Shown: positions 26,001 to 39,329 of the stretch, one piece after another
Layout of the letters: the number at the start of each line of letters is the position of its first letter
Numbering within the stretch: position 1 is the first letter of the stretch
Source: Ascaris suum
Taxonomy: Eukaryota > Nematoda > Chromadorea > Rhabditida > Ascarididae
Length of the DNA: 64,000 bases
Reading direction: 5' to 3'
NCBI GenBank assembly: GCA_013433145.1
Contig: CM024168.1
Span: 14,128,868 to 14,192,867, forward strand
Position numbers and translations under genes: made by a program
Notes under the pieces: model-generated
What the model was told of the DNA's origin: nothing
What the model saw: only the letters and a program-made list of their open reading frames with translations
Databases searched by the model: none

Positions 26001-29000
26001 AGAACAAAAACGTGCTCACATTTTGATTACCCAAAACATGGAAAACATCCTTGTGAACGACTTTCAGGAGATCGTCGCTTTCCCCCTCATCGTCCCCATC
26101 GCCCACATCCGCAACAACGAGATGGCTCCCTGATTCGTGCCCTATTATTTCTTCGCTCACTTCAAAGTCAACTTCATTCGTCGGATCGTTGACCTTATAA
26201 TCGCACTCCCCATTTCCTTCGATCATTTTGAGATGTGCCTGAATCGAATGGATAACTTCAAACAGCAGCAATATTGTCCAATTTACCTAAACCGCTGTTT
26301 TAGATAAATATGAGATATGCACGAATAGCAGATAATACAAAGAAGGAGTTTCAGCGCCGCATCTAGTGTCCTTCTTCATCGCCTCTAAGCTTTACTTTAT
26401 TCGAAATAACAATAATTCACAAACCCGTTGTCTCCTCAGATCTAAATTCGAGCAAAACAAGTTGCGATACCTGCTCGCTTCCATTACTGCGGGCCCTACT
26501 TCGAGTTAATGGAATTCACATAACTCTAAATACATGGATAACGAATCACAAAAAAGGATCCTGACTTCGCTACTGTCAACAACTACTGCGGCACCGGAAG
26601 AGTTCACTCGAAAATCGGAACCGAGGCTCCGGAAAAACGACGAAATTTCGAAGTGTTCTGAGTTATACTTCTAAACAGCAAATCCAGGACTCAAAAAACC
26701 GGAATCGTGGAGAATCTTGGATTGCACGCAGCGATCCTTGAATGTGATTCAAAGATGGAGTCAAGTCAGATATTTTTTACACCTCAACCTAGCACTCTGC
26801 CAGGAATCACCAGCTGCTTCTTATCTTCGAGATTCGAAAATATGAAGAAGATAGATGGAGAAATTGCTTAACAACTCACATTGGCGTTCGCGTTTTTAGC
26901 AGAAGCTAAAACCATTTCCAACAACTCGTTTGCACTTTTCTCCTTTTGTCCTTTTGGCGCTGTGCTTCCTTTGTTCAAATTCCCCTTCGCTGCTGCCCTC
27001 GCCAGGAAGCGAACACGTGGCACGACTACCAATCCATAAGATCTAAAATGGAACATCCAAATCACCTTGGAAGCCAATCCAACATAAGAGAGACCGGTGT
27101 AAGCATGTGGCGACAGCAGTTTACACTTTAAGCCCACATGTGTTAAAGGAAAAAGCCGCACTATGTCGAATAGCAATATAAATTTAAATTACGGTGCACG
27201 GGTACGAATCAATGAAATGAAGTCCATTAAAAACTCATTTGCGAATCTATCAGAATTGATCTAATGTAAAACTGTTTTTGGGCAGCGATTAGAACTATTA
27301 TCTGGACAAACGATTCAGAACTGTACAGTGGAGGGGCTGGATGATTAAACATGAGGCCTGGAATATGGAAGAATCGAGAGGCACCGCCATCATTTCTAAT
27401 AGTGAAATGATAGAAAATGGCGTCTGATAAAAACTCTCAAACACCGAGTGCTTGTGAGAGCAGCAACGGCGAGAATTTGAAAATATTGTGGCTATTAAAG
27501 AAATTTCCTTTCTAATTAAAACCGAGGCCATTTTACAGCTGCCCTCTGGAAATTCGCGAGCCATAACTTCCGGCTCCTTAAATCACGGCACCTCTTATCA
27601 ATGTCGATGACTTGAATAAGTAAAATTTGTGTTATAGTTAATAAGTAAAATTTGATAGAGTAAATCGGCTCCTTAAATCACAAGCGATTCAAACTGAGGT
27701 TATCTCACAAGTTCATAAATTAGCTTTATGCTTATTCAAGGAGACAATGCAAAGGCACTGTGCTAAAAGCAAGTGAAAAGTGCTAGGTTGGCTGGCACAA
27801 TATGCGCCCTGTATTCTGCCCACTTGACCAACAGGTTTCATAAGCCCCTAGCAAAAATAAAACATGCAAAATAATGCCTTTATATTTTCAGTGATTGGAC
27901 TACCTACACAAATCTACGAGAAAGTGTTTTCTAAGTAGCCCCCAACGTGACAGCAGAAAGACACACAGACATAGATAGACTCAATGACGTGACGTTGCGC
28001 AACGCGCTTCTGTAAAACAAACAAATTTGGGGAACGCATGATCGAGGAGGTGTAATGGTTTGCAAAGGGAGCGCAATTTACTGCGATGAAATTACTGTGC
28101 ATATGTATAGACGCATGCGCTCATTTTAAATTCAGAAAAGGCGAGAGTAGAGGCTATAAACTCCGGTACTATGATACAGATCACAATGACTTCATCTAGT
28201 GATCCAATTTTGAAATAAACGAGGATGTTTTTAGATGCTGAAAACTTGCATACATTTCACGTCAATGAAGTTATGATAAGGCTCCGACTGATTGAATATA
28301 AAGACATCAGGCCGCCTGTTTACTATTTGCTGGCAGGTTAAAAGTGGCTAATCGGATGAGTTGCACGCAGACACGTTTATTGTGCCACCTTCTCCGGTGC
28401 TCCTTCCAATTTGTGTTCAAACCTTAACAGATTAATTTGAGGGGGACGATTTGAAAGGAAGAGAAATCGAGGGAAAGATGACGAAATCAACACATTTTAT
28501 ACATATACATTATAATATTATTTATTTACTATTTAATGCTTACATCATGCATACTTCTATATGTGTACGGTGAAAGTGAGCTTTATAAAGACGTGAGAAA
28601 GAAGAGGGAAAGAAACGAACTCAGCGAGTGCTTTGCAGTCAATAGAATGCACATCGAATACATCCTTGTTAGCCATGAGATATATCGATCGGATATACGC
28701 CACAAAGCTCTGCAAAAACAACTGCTCTCCCAAACGTTCATGTTCCTTAACGCTGTACATTAACGAACCCAAACCCTTCCCAATTTTCTTGAAACAAATG
28801 CAATAAACTAGAATACGAGTCATCCCATATGACTGAATTATTACTTACGAGCACAGCTATTAACCTCAACCTCTAGAGTTACTTAACAGGTTGTAACAAC
28901 TCTAGAGGACATTAAAATAAAGAAAATCGGCAAAATGCCATTTAATCAACAACCTTTGAAAATCAAAGAAGGAATTTTCATTACGCTGCAAAGAAAAATG

Positions 29001-32000
29001 GCCAACCATACGATTGAAAGAAAACTGCAAAAAAATTTATTAAAGAGATTCAGAATTTTTCAAAGAGCAAAGATTCGATCTACAGCGTTTTTCGGATAAA
29101 AGAGCGATAAGTGGTGCTTATACCTTCTCCTTTCACTCAATGCATCATCGTTCTACAGCCTAACAACTTTCAACTCATGGGAGTTAAGAATGCAAAAACT
29201 AGCACACTCGCTGAGCGAATTCCTTCAGAGAGGGAAACTGCGCGATTGTTGATTGCAACTTCTTTCGTATATCCAGCAGTTGCCTTTGATCAACTCTGAA
29301 ACTTGCATTTTTGTTGACGTTGAAGAGTATTTTCTCGCCGCTGTAAATTCTGCACAATCGTATTCAGCAACGAACGCTCTTTGCGTCTCAACCATAAATT
29401 CCTAATCACAAGGAACGAGAGGAAGCTGGTTAGAATAAACAATAGCTGACTAGACCATATCCCACGATTCATTTTAACCTGAATGCAATTTGCACGCAAT
29501 CAGTAAAAACATCATGCAACGTTCTTTTGATGCAATATTATTTTGAATACTTCCGAATTTCCCTCTGTTGTTACCTCACTTACTTCTTTGTATAAGTTAA
29601 CACCAATTAATGAAGTAAATTTCACCGAACAAATACATATAATAGCTTTCCGGCTATTCACAAGAAACTATGAATGAAGGGAAAAGAATAAATCAGCGAA
29701 GAATGTGAAAATGCAAGATGGAGGAGAGCTTTACTATAAAAATGGGTGATCGAGTATAACCCACAAAACCGCTAGTTTGGTGTATTATTATGCAGCAGAT
29801 GTGTTATAATGACCTAACAAATTTCAACCAACTGCTTGAACGAAATCAAACATATAATGATATGAAAAGGTGCTTGGATGGCATATGAGGAAGCAGTGGT
29901 TAAACGCAGTCAGCGAGTCTGGGGAGTGGGGGAAGGCAGTGATAGATATGGCACTTCTTTAGAATCACAGTGCGATGTCCAGCAATAAGACAGTACCTTA
30001 GGTTGCTTTATATCGCATTAACGAAGATTAAGCACTTAGATATGTGTACATTATTAGCATATTTCAGCTCTGTATAAGCAAAACCGATTTTGTTACAAGG
30101 TGGAAAGCGAAGTGGAGCGTTCTAAAATGGGTAGGTGAATGGATGTGGAGATGACCTACTTCTATCGAGTTTTTTGGTTTTCGTCTCCTGAGATAGGCAC
30201 GCAGTCCCTTCTCTCTAGGTATTCTCTGCAAATTCCAAGTAGGATGACTACTCATTCTGCTATCTCTTCTATTTACGCCTCTCACCTGCTCTATCGTGGG
30301 AAATATGTGGCATATGCTACTTTATATCGGCCCACTCGGTACGCTAATTCATCCACTCTTCAAGAAGCAACTTTTTAAACTGTTTTATTTTCAAGAATTC
30401 ACAAGTAAATGTTTTTCATAGGAATAAACAGAAGTTGGCAAGATTCCAAATTTGTTCCAGCGCAGATGTATGCGGCGTATGTTATAAATGCTCATCATGC
30501 AAGTATAAGAAGCAATAGAATGCCACAGAGAATTACTGCAATTTGCAACGGCCTCAAATCGGACCCCTTTCATATATTCTATCTCGGTGTTACATGAGCA
30601 TTAAATATATTACATTGCTCGAAGCAAAACTTCTGAGAGGTGTGCAATTTGGAAGCACTTTCCCAAAAAGGCTTAAATGCAATACGAGGAGCGTGTATGT
30701 ATTTAAAAACATATAGTTTAAGAGTGCATTTTAAAAAGACAAGTGATATAAATTACATACTTAAGGCCTATGATGGAAAGGGTTCTTTCAAAGCAGGACG
30801 GAAGCAAACTTTTCCCGAACGCATATAAGATGATGATGAGACAGGATAGCTCTACGAGAAGAGTGGATTGCAGCTGAATTTATAGGACAGTGCAAAATAA
30901 ATGAACCTTATTTTAGAGATGGGTACATTCTTGGCGGTGAGGCAAGCCACCATGGCCTCTTCCTGGCTCGGTGTCAATACAAGAATGCCTTCTCCTTTCG
31001 CATCCATCCGTGCCGTACGTCCAACTCTACAATCACAGATGATCATAAATATACCAGCGACAAAAGCGATCGTAGTCTTAAAGAGAAAATAAAATTCATA
31101 TCACTCGTTCATCACAGGCTGTGAACATATGAAAGGCCCTGAGAGGTCGATTCTTATCACGCTGCTTGTGTTTGAAGAATAATGTTCGGGTCTGATGATG
31201 CACCGTCATGACGGACGAGACAGAGCTATTAAACTGTGAAGCACTATGACATTTTGTGGTTGGCGTAACGGCGACTGCTGGAATACGAAGGTAAAACGTA
31301 GTCATTGAAAAATATTCCACAAATTTTTGAATTTTCACTGGCCACCGCTTATCCACCATTTCTAATTAACTCACAATTAAAATCCACTTGCAGTATAATG
31401 CCATATCAAAATGTTATAAAAGATTTGGATCAGCAATAAAATTATTGCAACAGGGTATGAATGCTGATAAGCATTAATGGCAGAGCATGATACTGATAAC
31501 GCAGAAGTGTCAAGACTTGGAGAACATTACGGAAGAGAACTGCCCATTAGGAGAATCGTTTGTGAAAAGGGGGCCGAGAATACGATGCCCTTTCAATTCC
31601 CTTTAGGTGCTGTTATGAATCTTCTCCTCTTTCTGCTGCCCATTCGCCCCTCCCCCCCCCCCCCCCCCTCCTCGTGCGTGCCAAATTCTTCCCTAAGCTT
31701 GTCTGAGCAAATACCCACTTAATATGGTATGCGCACCTAAGTCTTATACAGATGTGGAAGCTTGCAGGCAGAACACAGGCACCCCAATGCCGATGGGCAT
31801 CCATCCAACATCGACTCCGCTGAAAATATTACTGTATAACACAAAAAATAACCTATCACACATTAAATAAATAAAGAATGCAACGTAGAGCATCTATATA
31901 TAAAATATTTATGCGCTTTACAATCAAAATAAGCAAAAAATATTACCTGTGTATGTAATCGTCGACAGTGGATGGGCAATCCAGTTGCAGTACACAATCA

Positions 32001-35000
32001 ACACGCGCAAAATCGAGTCCACGACTTGCAACATCGGTGGCTATCATTGCGGCAGCACCTGTTTTGCGATCGAATTTGTGAAAGACGTCGAGTCGTCTCG
32101 ATTGTTTCATCGTTCCCCATAATCCCATCAAAGATGTGCCTGGCCGTAGATGGCATAGTGCTTCAGTCAAAAAACGTGCCTTAAAATATTTCTTTGGGTT
32201 AATGGACGTGCAAATATCTATTAACGAATAAGGCATAAAAACGTTCACTAATCGACCACATATCTAGCCTTATATTATTTTTATAGTGTCAGTTGTTCCA
32301 CTGAATGTTTTATATAAAGATGTTTATAATAGGAAACAGTTCACGCAGATTAATAAACATTGATGCAAACAAGCAGATATACTCAGTGAGAAGCTGCTTA
32401 CAACTGACAGCAAAAATGAACCGTTAAACGACCTCTTCAAACGATTTGCCTCTATCGATAAAGGTGCGTTCGGTGTTTGTCAATCTGTGAGATACTTATG
32501 ATAACTTATGAATCTATGAGATATTCAGCAACTGAATTTGAGTGAAATAAAAATAAAATAGAGCTTGCCTGCTTGCAACACGACACAAAGATAAGAGTCT
32601 TCTTTTTCCGATGGTTTACCAAATAAGACCATAACATATTGATCTTTTCTTCATCGGCGCATATGAGATAACTCTGTAATATGTATTATTCACCTAAAGA
32701 AGATAAAAATTGAAAGAATAAAGAGCTAGAAAAATACAGAAGTTTAGTGGGTGGTGAATCAAGGATCCAGTTTTTTTTCACCATCTTTTATAACCGTGAA
32801 GAGGCAAATTAACGAGTGCCACAGTCATCCATGCTTCGTTAGCAGCAGCTCGACTCTGTCCGCCGCTTTCCCACCTCCTTCCTGCCCCAAATAATGCCAC
32901 TAAAAGCTAAATTGCTTCTACGCCAACCTATGTTTGCCATATGTCTCGAACCCAATAACATACCCTTACAACATAACTCGACTGCTATCAATTACTGACG
33001 CCATCATAAATCAAAAAACATTATAAAGATGCATTTTCAGCTTTTGACAAAGAAAAGAACATTATTTCTGCATATTTCACTGCCCGAATTAGCAAAAAAA
33101 AGCATGCGAAAGAAAATACAAAAATTGTGACAGAGGGAACAAAACAAAAAGACAATCAGTGGGCTATATTTCCCTCCGAGACTTGCCAAAATTTAAAAAA
33201 AAAGGATGCCAACCTGTTGGAGCTGCTCCGGAGTTGCTTGGGGCGCATTTTCATGCACCGATACGTAAACCGGATCCTTCAACGCCAGTCGCGCCAAATC
33301 ATTTACATTCTTCGTCTGCGTCGCCGAAAAGAGCAATGTCTGACGCGTCGAGGGCAAATTCTCCACAATTGCGTTCATCTATACGCAAACTCATTGCAAT
33401 TATCGTACCACGACATTTAAAACCCCTCCATGTCTCATAAAATGGGCATTCATTTTGGAAGGATATACTCTTCAAATTAATCAGGTGGTGAAAAGAATCT
33501 TACGACTCTCTCTCCATTACACGTGCACAACTGTCGAAGATTGCGAATTCTGCTAGGAGTGTGCCCACTTTGAAGAACTGCCATGATCCAAGCCCTAGGG
33601 ACTATAAAAGAAAAACGATAAATGGTGTAATAGAGGCAAGAAACGCGTCTCATAATTAACGGCCTGAAAGTTGACTACCTCAGCAACCACAAAACTCTTC
33701 GTTTATTCTGGATTTATTAGCAAAGAATGAGTCCACTGCTGTCATCTTCGATCGCCCTAATGTGTAGAAGAAATATGTTTCCTGTGTGAAATTTGCACTT
33801 TCAACGAGATAAAATTGATACAATGGTGGGAAATTATATTCTCTGCAAAGATAAAGTCGAAAACGATAAGGTCATATATCAACTATAAGAATATGTGAGG
33901 TCTAATATTCTGAGACAAAATGTGCTCTGCAACGATTCATTCGACTGCGCCTGCACGACTCTCTCCCCACGTTTAATTTCCATGAATGTTTTGGCCCGTT
34001 TATAAGCCACTAGAAATGTTTATTAGTTTTTACGGATTCATAGTTACGTTCGCAGATTCGATATTTCCGAAACGCTGTTTCTCGCTTTCTCTTCTGCCAC
34101 TTAAGTCCTCTCTCTACAATGCCTCTCTCACTGTCCCCAAACTCTAGAATCGTTTCTAACTCACATATCAAATTCTGGTCTTTCCAACACTTTGTCGTTT
34201 AGTTGAATGAGAGAAGGAAACCTGTTGCTGGAAGCCAAGGTCCAGTATTCGATCGGCTTCATCGATTATCAATATCTGCAATTGTTCACAAGAAAAACTG
34301 ACGTTCTCGTCCATGTGCTGCAGCAAACGACCGGGAGTACACACAACGATGTTCATCGTAGCCAAGCGGTTCTTTTCAAACTCCACATCGGTCCCTTAAA
34401 GATCAAAACTTTGCCGCCTACCGAAGAGAATCAAATGGATCAGGAGCAGCATTCCTAACCATTCAACTTCATCGAGAGGAGTCCACTTCATGGGTCACCA
34501 TCGTCCAACGGATGAGAGCAAGCAGCCAACAACATTTGTTAGTTTATTTCTACGAAAACATGCAAAACTGACTTCCCATCCCGCTAGCCAAATTAAGATG
34601 TGCTTATGGGATTTCATTTCGAGAAAACAAATGCCACTTGATGTGTACAATTCTATACTGAGAACGAGGAATGAAGAACAATGAATCAAAAACAAAATTG
34701 AAATATATTTCTCAACGCATTAAAAAATAAGTGTGGCGCATTTGGGCAGTGATTGAGTAGAAATTCTGGCGCAAATACTGTGGCGGCATTTCAAATGAAT
34801 TGCTTATAAAACAAGATTTAAGCTGTTAAACAAATACTAAACTTTGAAGGGGCATAATAGATAAACTTTATGAAACAAGTTCCCTGAGGATTCCACTTTC
34901 TTCCTATTAGAGAATATCAGAATAATTCCCTTAGCGGTTCTGATATAAAAATGGGAGTTTTAAAGTGGAAAAGTGGGAGCATTATGGAGAATAAAGATGA

Positions 35001-38000
35001 ACTGACAGAGATAAACTGACAATAAAGAACGCCGCTGATCACAAAAAACGTTTCCCATCATGTAACTATAAAACATTTACAACCTCTCATATACATGCAG
35101 CAAATGTTGAATTGAGTGTTTGAGAAGAGTTTTATTCCCCGCAGATTTGATCCGTTATAGAATGCCGATAATGCGGTGATCGAAAGCATAACGAGGTGTC
35201 GTGGCAAAACTCGTTGACGTCAATTTCGCAACATCGCAAAAAGAAACCAAAAAAGCTGGGATGGTTCCTCGTTGGAATTATATTTCCCATAGTGGCAAAC
35301 ATATTGCCTCATGCCACGCTCTTTTGCTTCTCAACAAAACTTCTCTTTCAAGAGGATAGGAGGAGAGCGACGAGGAGAAATGAACAGGCAGCACTTCCCC
35401 CTCCTGCCAATACTGAAAAGGGGGAAGGGGGGTTGCTTAAAGAAGTGCACAGAGTCGATAGCGTAACCAAAGAAGAAATAACAGTAAATCTCAAAATTTT
35501 CAGTACGCAATCACGCTCAATGAACGGTAGAGATTACAACCTCGCGAATCTCCTCCCTTCTTACGTACGTCTCCAACTACAACAATCATGATATACCACC
35601 TCAACGGTTACGCCCATCACCTTCATCTCCCCTCCTTTCCAATCCCTGTTGCTAGCCTCCCCTCCCCCCCCCCCCCCCCCCCTCCAACTGTCGATATGTT
35701 GACTTCCCTCTCCTGCCTATCTCGAAACATGAGATTGGGGTTATTTGTTCGTTAAGAAAGCACAACAAGGCGTCAAAGGTGGTTTAAGTTTGTTATTACA
35801 TTTTTTTCATTTATTCTATAAACTGATGCCCCCGCCGCTCGCCACCAAAAAAATTTCCAAAGCAACTCTTTCCACTTAGCACCTCAGAAACAAGAATAAA
35901 ATCATTGCATATGTCCAAAATACTTTAAAGGATATGTCCCCTATTATCGTTGAATCTATGAAAGTGGACTGGGTACGATGACTGACACATTCAACGAGAT
36001 TCTTGCATGTTGAAACTAAACGAATTCAACAAGCATTAAATGTGGGGGCAATTGAGAGAAATAAATTCACCTCCAATGAGAAGTGCAGCAGAGAAGTTGT
36101 GATGTGCACCAATTTTATTGAGAACATGGAACGTCTGATAAGCCAATTCACGAGTGGGACTTATCACCAATGCTCCCAAACCATCTGTACTTCTCGACCA
36201 ACGTTGACGCCATAAGCATTCCAACAACTGAAATCTCAGAAATTCATTTCAGTTTATAAAATTATCGTCACTGAAGACTGAAATAATAGCTTGAACTAAT
36301 TAACCTACAAATATACAAAGTTCGGGAGGTTGCGAGTACAACTACAAGATAGGAATGAGGCAACGAAAGTAACTAAAAATTTCCGGCCTCGAAGTTTGTT
36401 TTAATAGTTAACCTTGGGTGGACTTGTCAGGATAGTTCCCACGACCAACAAAGATAAATAAATGGATGGAAATACATGGGCACTTAAGAAATGAACTGCA
36501 ATGGACAAAGAACACAAACAGATGTCGAATAAATTAAATCAAATTGATATATGCTCAGGGAAGTGCGAAAACTTTATCACAAGATGGATCGGTTTCCGCA
36601 TTTATGTGCACGGCCGACCAACCGGTTGTATTAATGGTGAGAAGATACTGAGGCTTGTTAGATATGGCCTACTGACATAAACATAAATATCATTCTTATA
36701 TTACATAAGTGCAGTACTAGCTTGTTCCAAGTGTACATCAACCAATCATATGGCCAAATTGTTCCATATACAGACTTTCAGCAGGAAAAAATGAAAGACA
36801 TTGAAAATGAAATAAGAAATAAACGGATGCCGAACTTCCTTGAAGATAAAAGTTATAAAAAAATAATCCCTTATATCTAACCACATTCAAAGCAGCAGAT
36901 TCCTTTCACTTAGAAACTTACTTAAGTTTCTGGTCTATTACAAATGCCCACGTCAAATGTAGTTGTGGCATTTGAGGCCCCCAACGCTCTCCGGGGACAG
37001 GGTGGAATTTCGTTTGGGACATCAAACGAAACTTCTTCAGGGGACCAAAACATCGCATTATTAGAATAAAATGTCACACAAATATGCAAATCAGATTGCC
37101 GTTTCTTAGAGATCTCCAAATTTTTTGGAATCTAGAGTAAACCAACCGGAATAAGGAGAGCAAGTGTTTTTCCACTTCCGGTTTTAGCTGCACCGACCAC
37201 ATCGACACCTGTCAATGAATACTGCAGTGAGTCGCGTTGGATTTCTGTTGGTCTCTTGAAGTTGTTCTCCTCGAGGCCTTTCAATGTTGCCGACGAGAGA
37301 GGGAACTGCGAAAAGGATTGCAACGTTGAAGAATCTTCCTGGAAAAACCTCATTACTCGTAAAATAAGCAGCTTCGGTATTTATAGTGGTTACCTGCTAG
37401 TTCTTTAGTGATTCGCTTTGGCCGCCTTCTGTTAGGTTCAAAGAGGAGAAAGGCATCATGTGTGGCATCCAACAACGCTACCCCGATGTGCAGCACCCAA
37501 GGACTGGACCACTGACATCCCCAGCGCACAAAACGCACGCGAAGCAAGTTCGACTGGTTGTGATTTTTCTGGGTAGTTCTCACCGCACCTCGTCTTCCCC
37601 CTCTCGTTCTCTCCGTTTTCCCTTCGGGGAGGTGGTAGGACTAAAAATCTCATTTCAAAAACTTCTTTTTAGGCAAAAAGCATTGGCTAAAAACGTCAGA
37701 ACTTTTATAACCCTTTAAGAAATTTTGAGGATCGGCCTAAACGACATTTCGGAAAGTGGTCACTCACTCGCGCAGAAAAACTGCGCGAGTGACCTTTTAC
37801 CCCCTTATGGGCTCGACAAATGGCGGCAGCTCTCAGTGAGGTCAGAGGTCACAATGAAAATGAGGTGCCACGCTCTAAGACGCTTCACCTTCGAAAGCGA
37901 AACTAGATGACTGCCAGCAGCCTGAAATAGTTCTGCAAGGAGGAGAAATCTCGAAACTCAGTAAACATGAATCAGAATGACACTCTTGCAACCATATTGA

Positions 38001-38182
38001 TGCACCTGTGCGAAATGGTCGTATTTGGCGACGACACTCTCAACGGATTCCTTATTCGCTTTCCGTCCTCGTCTACTCGAAAGTCGACGACGCTTTCGTT
38101 CCAAGATTCCCTTGTTACGATCGAAACCCGTATCCACATTGCCATTTTCATGGGAAAAACGTTTCATCCTTGTGCGCTTCAT
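23016..38182 (-). CDS. DDX10: DDX10/Dbp4 DEAD-box RNA helicase (ribosome biogenesis)
   Basis: Sixteen exons in transcript order: 38006-38182, 37147-37338, 36071-36227, 34222-34394, 33214-33378, 32569-32673, 31947-32179, 30907-31026, 29208-29295, 28621-28709, 26880-27042, 26020-26238, 25360-25503, 24730-24861, 23807-23995, 23016-23150; all phases agree, giving 826 residues (human DDX10 875). Visible motifs: Q motif around 68-93, Walker [10 protein letters not shown] (109-117), PTRELA (147-152), TPGR (195-198), DEAD (220-223), SAT (251-253), RGLDF (376-380), HRVGRTAR (400-407). The DDX10-specific tail follows: [18 protein letters not shown], an acidic stretch, DFxxVxxDVF-like segment, basic KKIL region, [12 protein letters not shown] and an acidic LPDPDK segment, ending in a Lys-rich exon. 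Dbp4 helps release U14 snoRNA from pre-rRNA in the nucleolus. Odd points: a GC donor after exon 6, and Trp where the usual LHG motif has His (344). Confidence 0.96.
23253..23343. repeat. 24-bp minisatellite, about 3.8 copies
   Basis: In the last DDX10 intron, copies start at 23253, 23277, 23301 and 23325 (the last partial and diverged). The core is AAGCGACTTGGCCAACTGAC-like followed by CACT, with a few substitutions per copy. Confidence 0.85.
27571..27681. repeat. Nested direct repeats in DDX10 intron 10
   Basis: CGGCTCCTTAAATCAC occurs exactly at 27571-27586 and 27666-27681. Between them AATAAGTAAAATTTG occurs exactly at 27615-27629 and 27640-27654. Looks like a local duplication with later change. 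Confidence 0.85.
31652..31668 (+). repeat. C homopolymer (17)
   Basis: Uninterrupted 17-C run in DDX10 intron 7; G-rich on the gene's sense strand. Confidence 0.95.
32566..32571 (-). other. GC splice donor of DDX10 intron 6
   Basis: The exon ends SCCKQ with CAG followed by GCAAGC on the minus strand. The rest of the site fits the 5' consensus, and the next exon begins ARFLTEAL in phase 0 at 32179. Intron 32180-32568 is therefore GC-AG. Confidence 0.88.
35664..35682 (+). repeat. C homopolymer (19)
   Basis: Uninterrupted 19-C run in DDX10 intron 3 (34395-36070), preceded by CCTCCCCT; G-rich on the sense strand of the gene. Confidence 0.95.
37758..37794. repeat. Inverted repeat / hairpin in DDX10 intron 1
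   Basis: CACTCGCGCAG and CTGCGCGAGTG pair perfectly around an AAAAA loop (37776-37780). The outer GGTCAC/GTGACC also pairs, past a four-base TCAC bulge on the left arm. Confidence 0.85.
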
Positions 38183-38192
38183 TATGAGCCTG
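38183..38192 (-). promoter_or_regulatory. Candidate spliced-leader acceptor of DDX10
   Basis: Minus-strand GTACAG ends seven bases before the ATG at 38182. The pyrimidine tract is weak, so this is less certain than for the other genes. Confidence 0.4.
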
Positions 38193-38876
38193 TACGATGA
38201 CGATGGAAGTAAAACTTTGCTATTAATATGATATCGTGGCGAATATAGAACTGAATTCGATTAGCTTAAAACTGAAAAATGAAATCATGAGCCATGAATT
38301 CAATAATAAAATAGTGCTCATCACCGATAAGAACTTCTTCAACGTGTTACAGGAAGGTGGGAATTCGTTGAGCGAAACCACAATACTCGGTCGATCCCTT
38401 TATGGGACCATCTATGTGACCGCTCCTTCTTACATTCGGTCCCGATGAACTTGACTCTGCCGCATTTCCCATCACAGTCCTCATTTGGTTAATCAACTAC
38501 CGCACACTCCAGCTTAAAGCACTGTTGTTTATCAAGTACGTAGTGGAGTTTTGCATCAACAGATAATAAGACACAAGGTGGAACTTCAGGCAACGACTAG
38601 CCGATGCAACCCCGCCACGGAATCTGAATTACTGCCTTGTCGAATTCACTCGCCGTGATTGCGAAGAACACTTCAGAGTTTTGATGGAATTTTCTAAAAC
38701 GAAAAAAATAAAAAAGGAGAATCTATGAGAGTCGTCGGTTAAATTGCGGATAGGAGAATACGACGCAGTGTGGTGACAGGACTGCGACCAATCCTGTAAA
38801 TGAATATTTCAATTTCCTTCACGAATGGGAAAAATCTTCAGCAAATCGATCAAACTAAGGGAAGGCATATAACCAT

Positions 38877-38899
38877 CCCCTCCCCTCCCCCTCTTCCCC
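38877..38899 (-). repeat. Quadruplex-type motif (four G runs on minus strand)
   Basis: Plus strand reads CCCC-T-CCCC-T-CCCCC-TCTT-CCCC, so the minus strand has four runs of at least four G with short loops, about 0.7 kb before the DDX10 start on its sense strand. Confidence 0.7.
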
Positions 38900-39323
38900 A
38901 CCAAATTTCCCAATGGGTCACTCATCGCCCTCAAGTCCTCGCTTCATCTGACCTTTCCAATAGAATCCTATCAGATTTGATTGTAGTATTAACATTCTTT
39001 CATTAAAAGATTCAAATTACGAGTTACGGTTACTCAATATGGTTTACACCACACCCCAAAAAACACTGAGATGTACACCTCATTACCTGGGATGTAATTT
39101 AATTTAAACCACAGCAATGTTACAGATTTCCGCGACCGATCGTTAGTGCTGTGCTCATTCAAAAAAGCGCTCTCTCTTCTTTGCAACTAATACTGTTAGC
39201 GAATGATATCGCTCAAGATTTCAAGCCTGGCCTCGCACAGGTTGCAGCATGTAAGGTAAGCAAGTAATGAGAATCGTCTGAACGATCAACATGCAATGAC
39301 TGTACAAAGGAAAGAAGCATTCG

Positions 39324-39329
39324 TTTATT
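39324..39329 (-). terminator. Possible polyadenylation signal for ATP synthase CF6
   Basis: AATAAA on the minus strand, about 350 bases after the stop codon of the coupling-factor gene. Chosen by sequence alone. Confidence 0.3.

Noticed and set aside
35196..35591. 131-codon plus-strand frame with a hydrophobic stretch inside DDX10 intron 3
   Set aside because: It starts with GTG rather than ATG, lies antisense in an intron and has no recognisable domain.
37339..37353. ATG at 37353 as the DDX10 start
   Set aside because: It lies in the intron just before the acceptor; a basic first exon at 38006-38182 joins in phase and matches the family's longer N-terminus.
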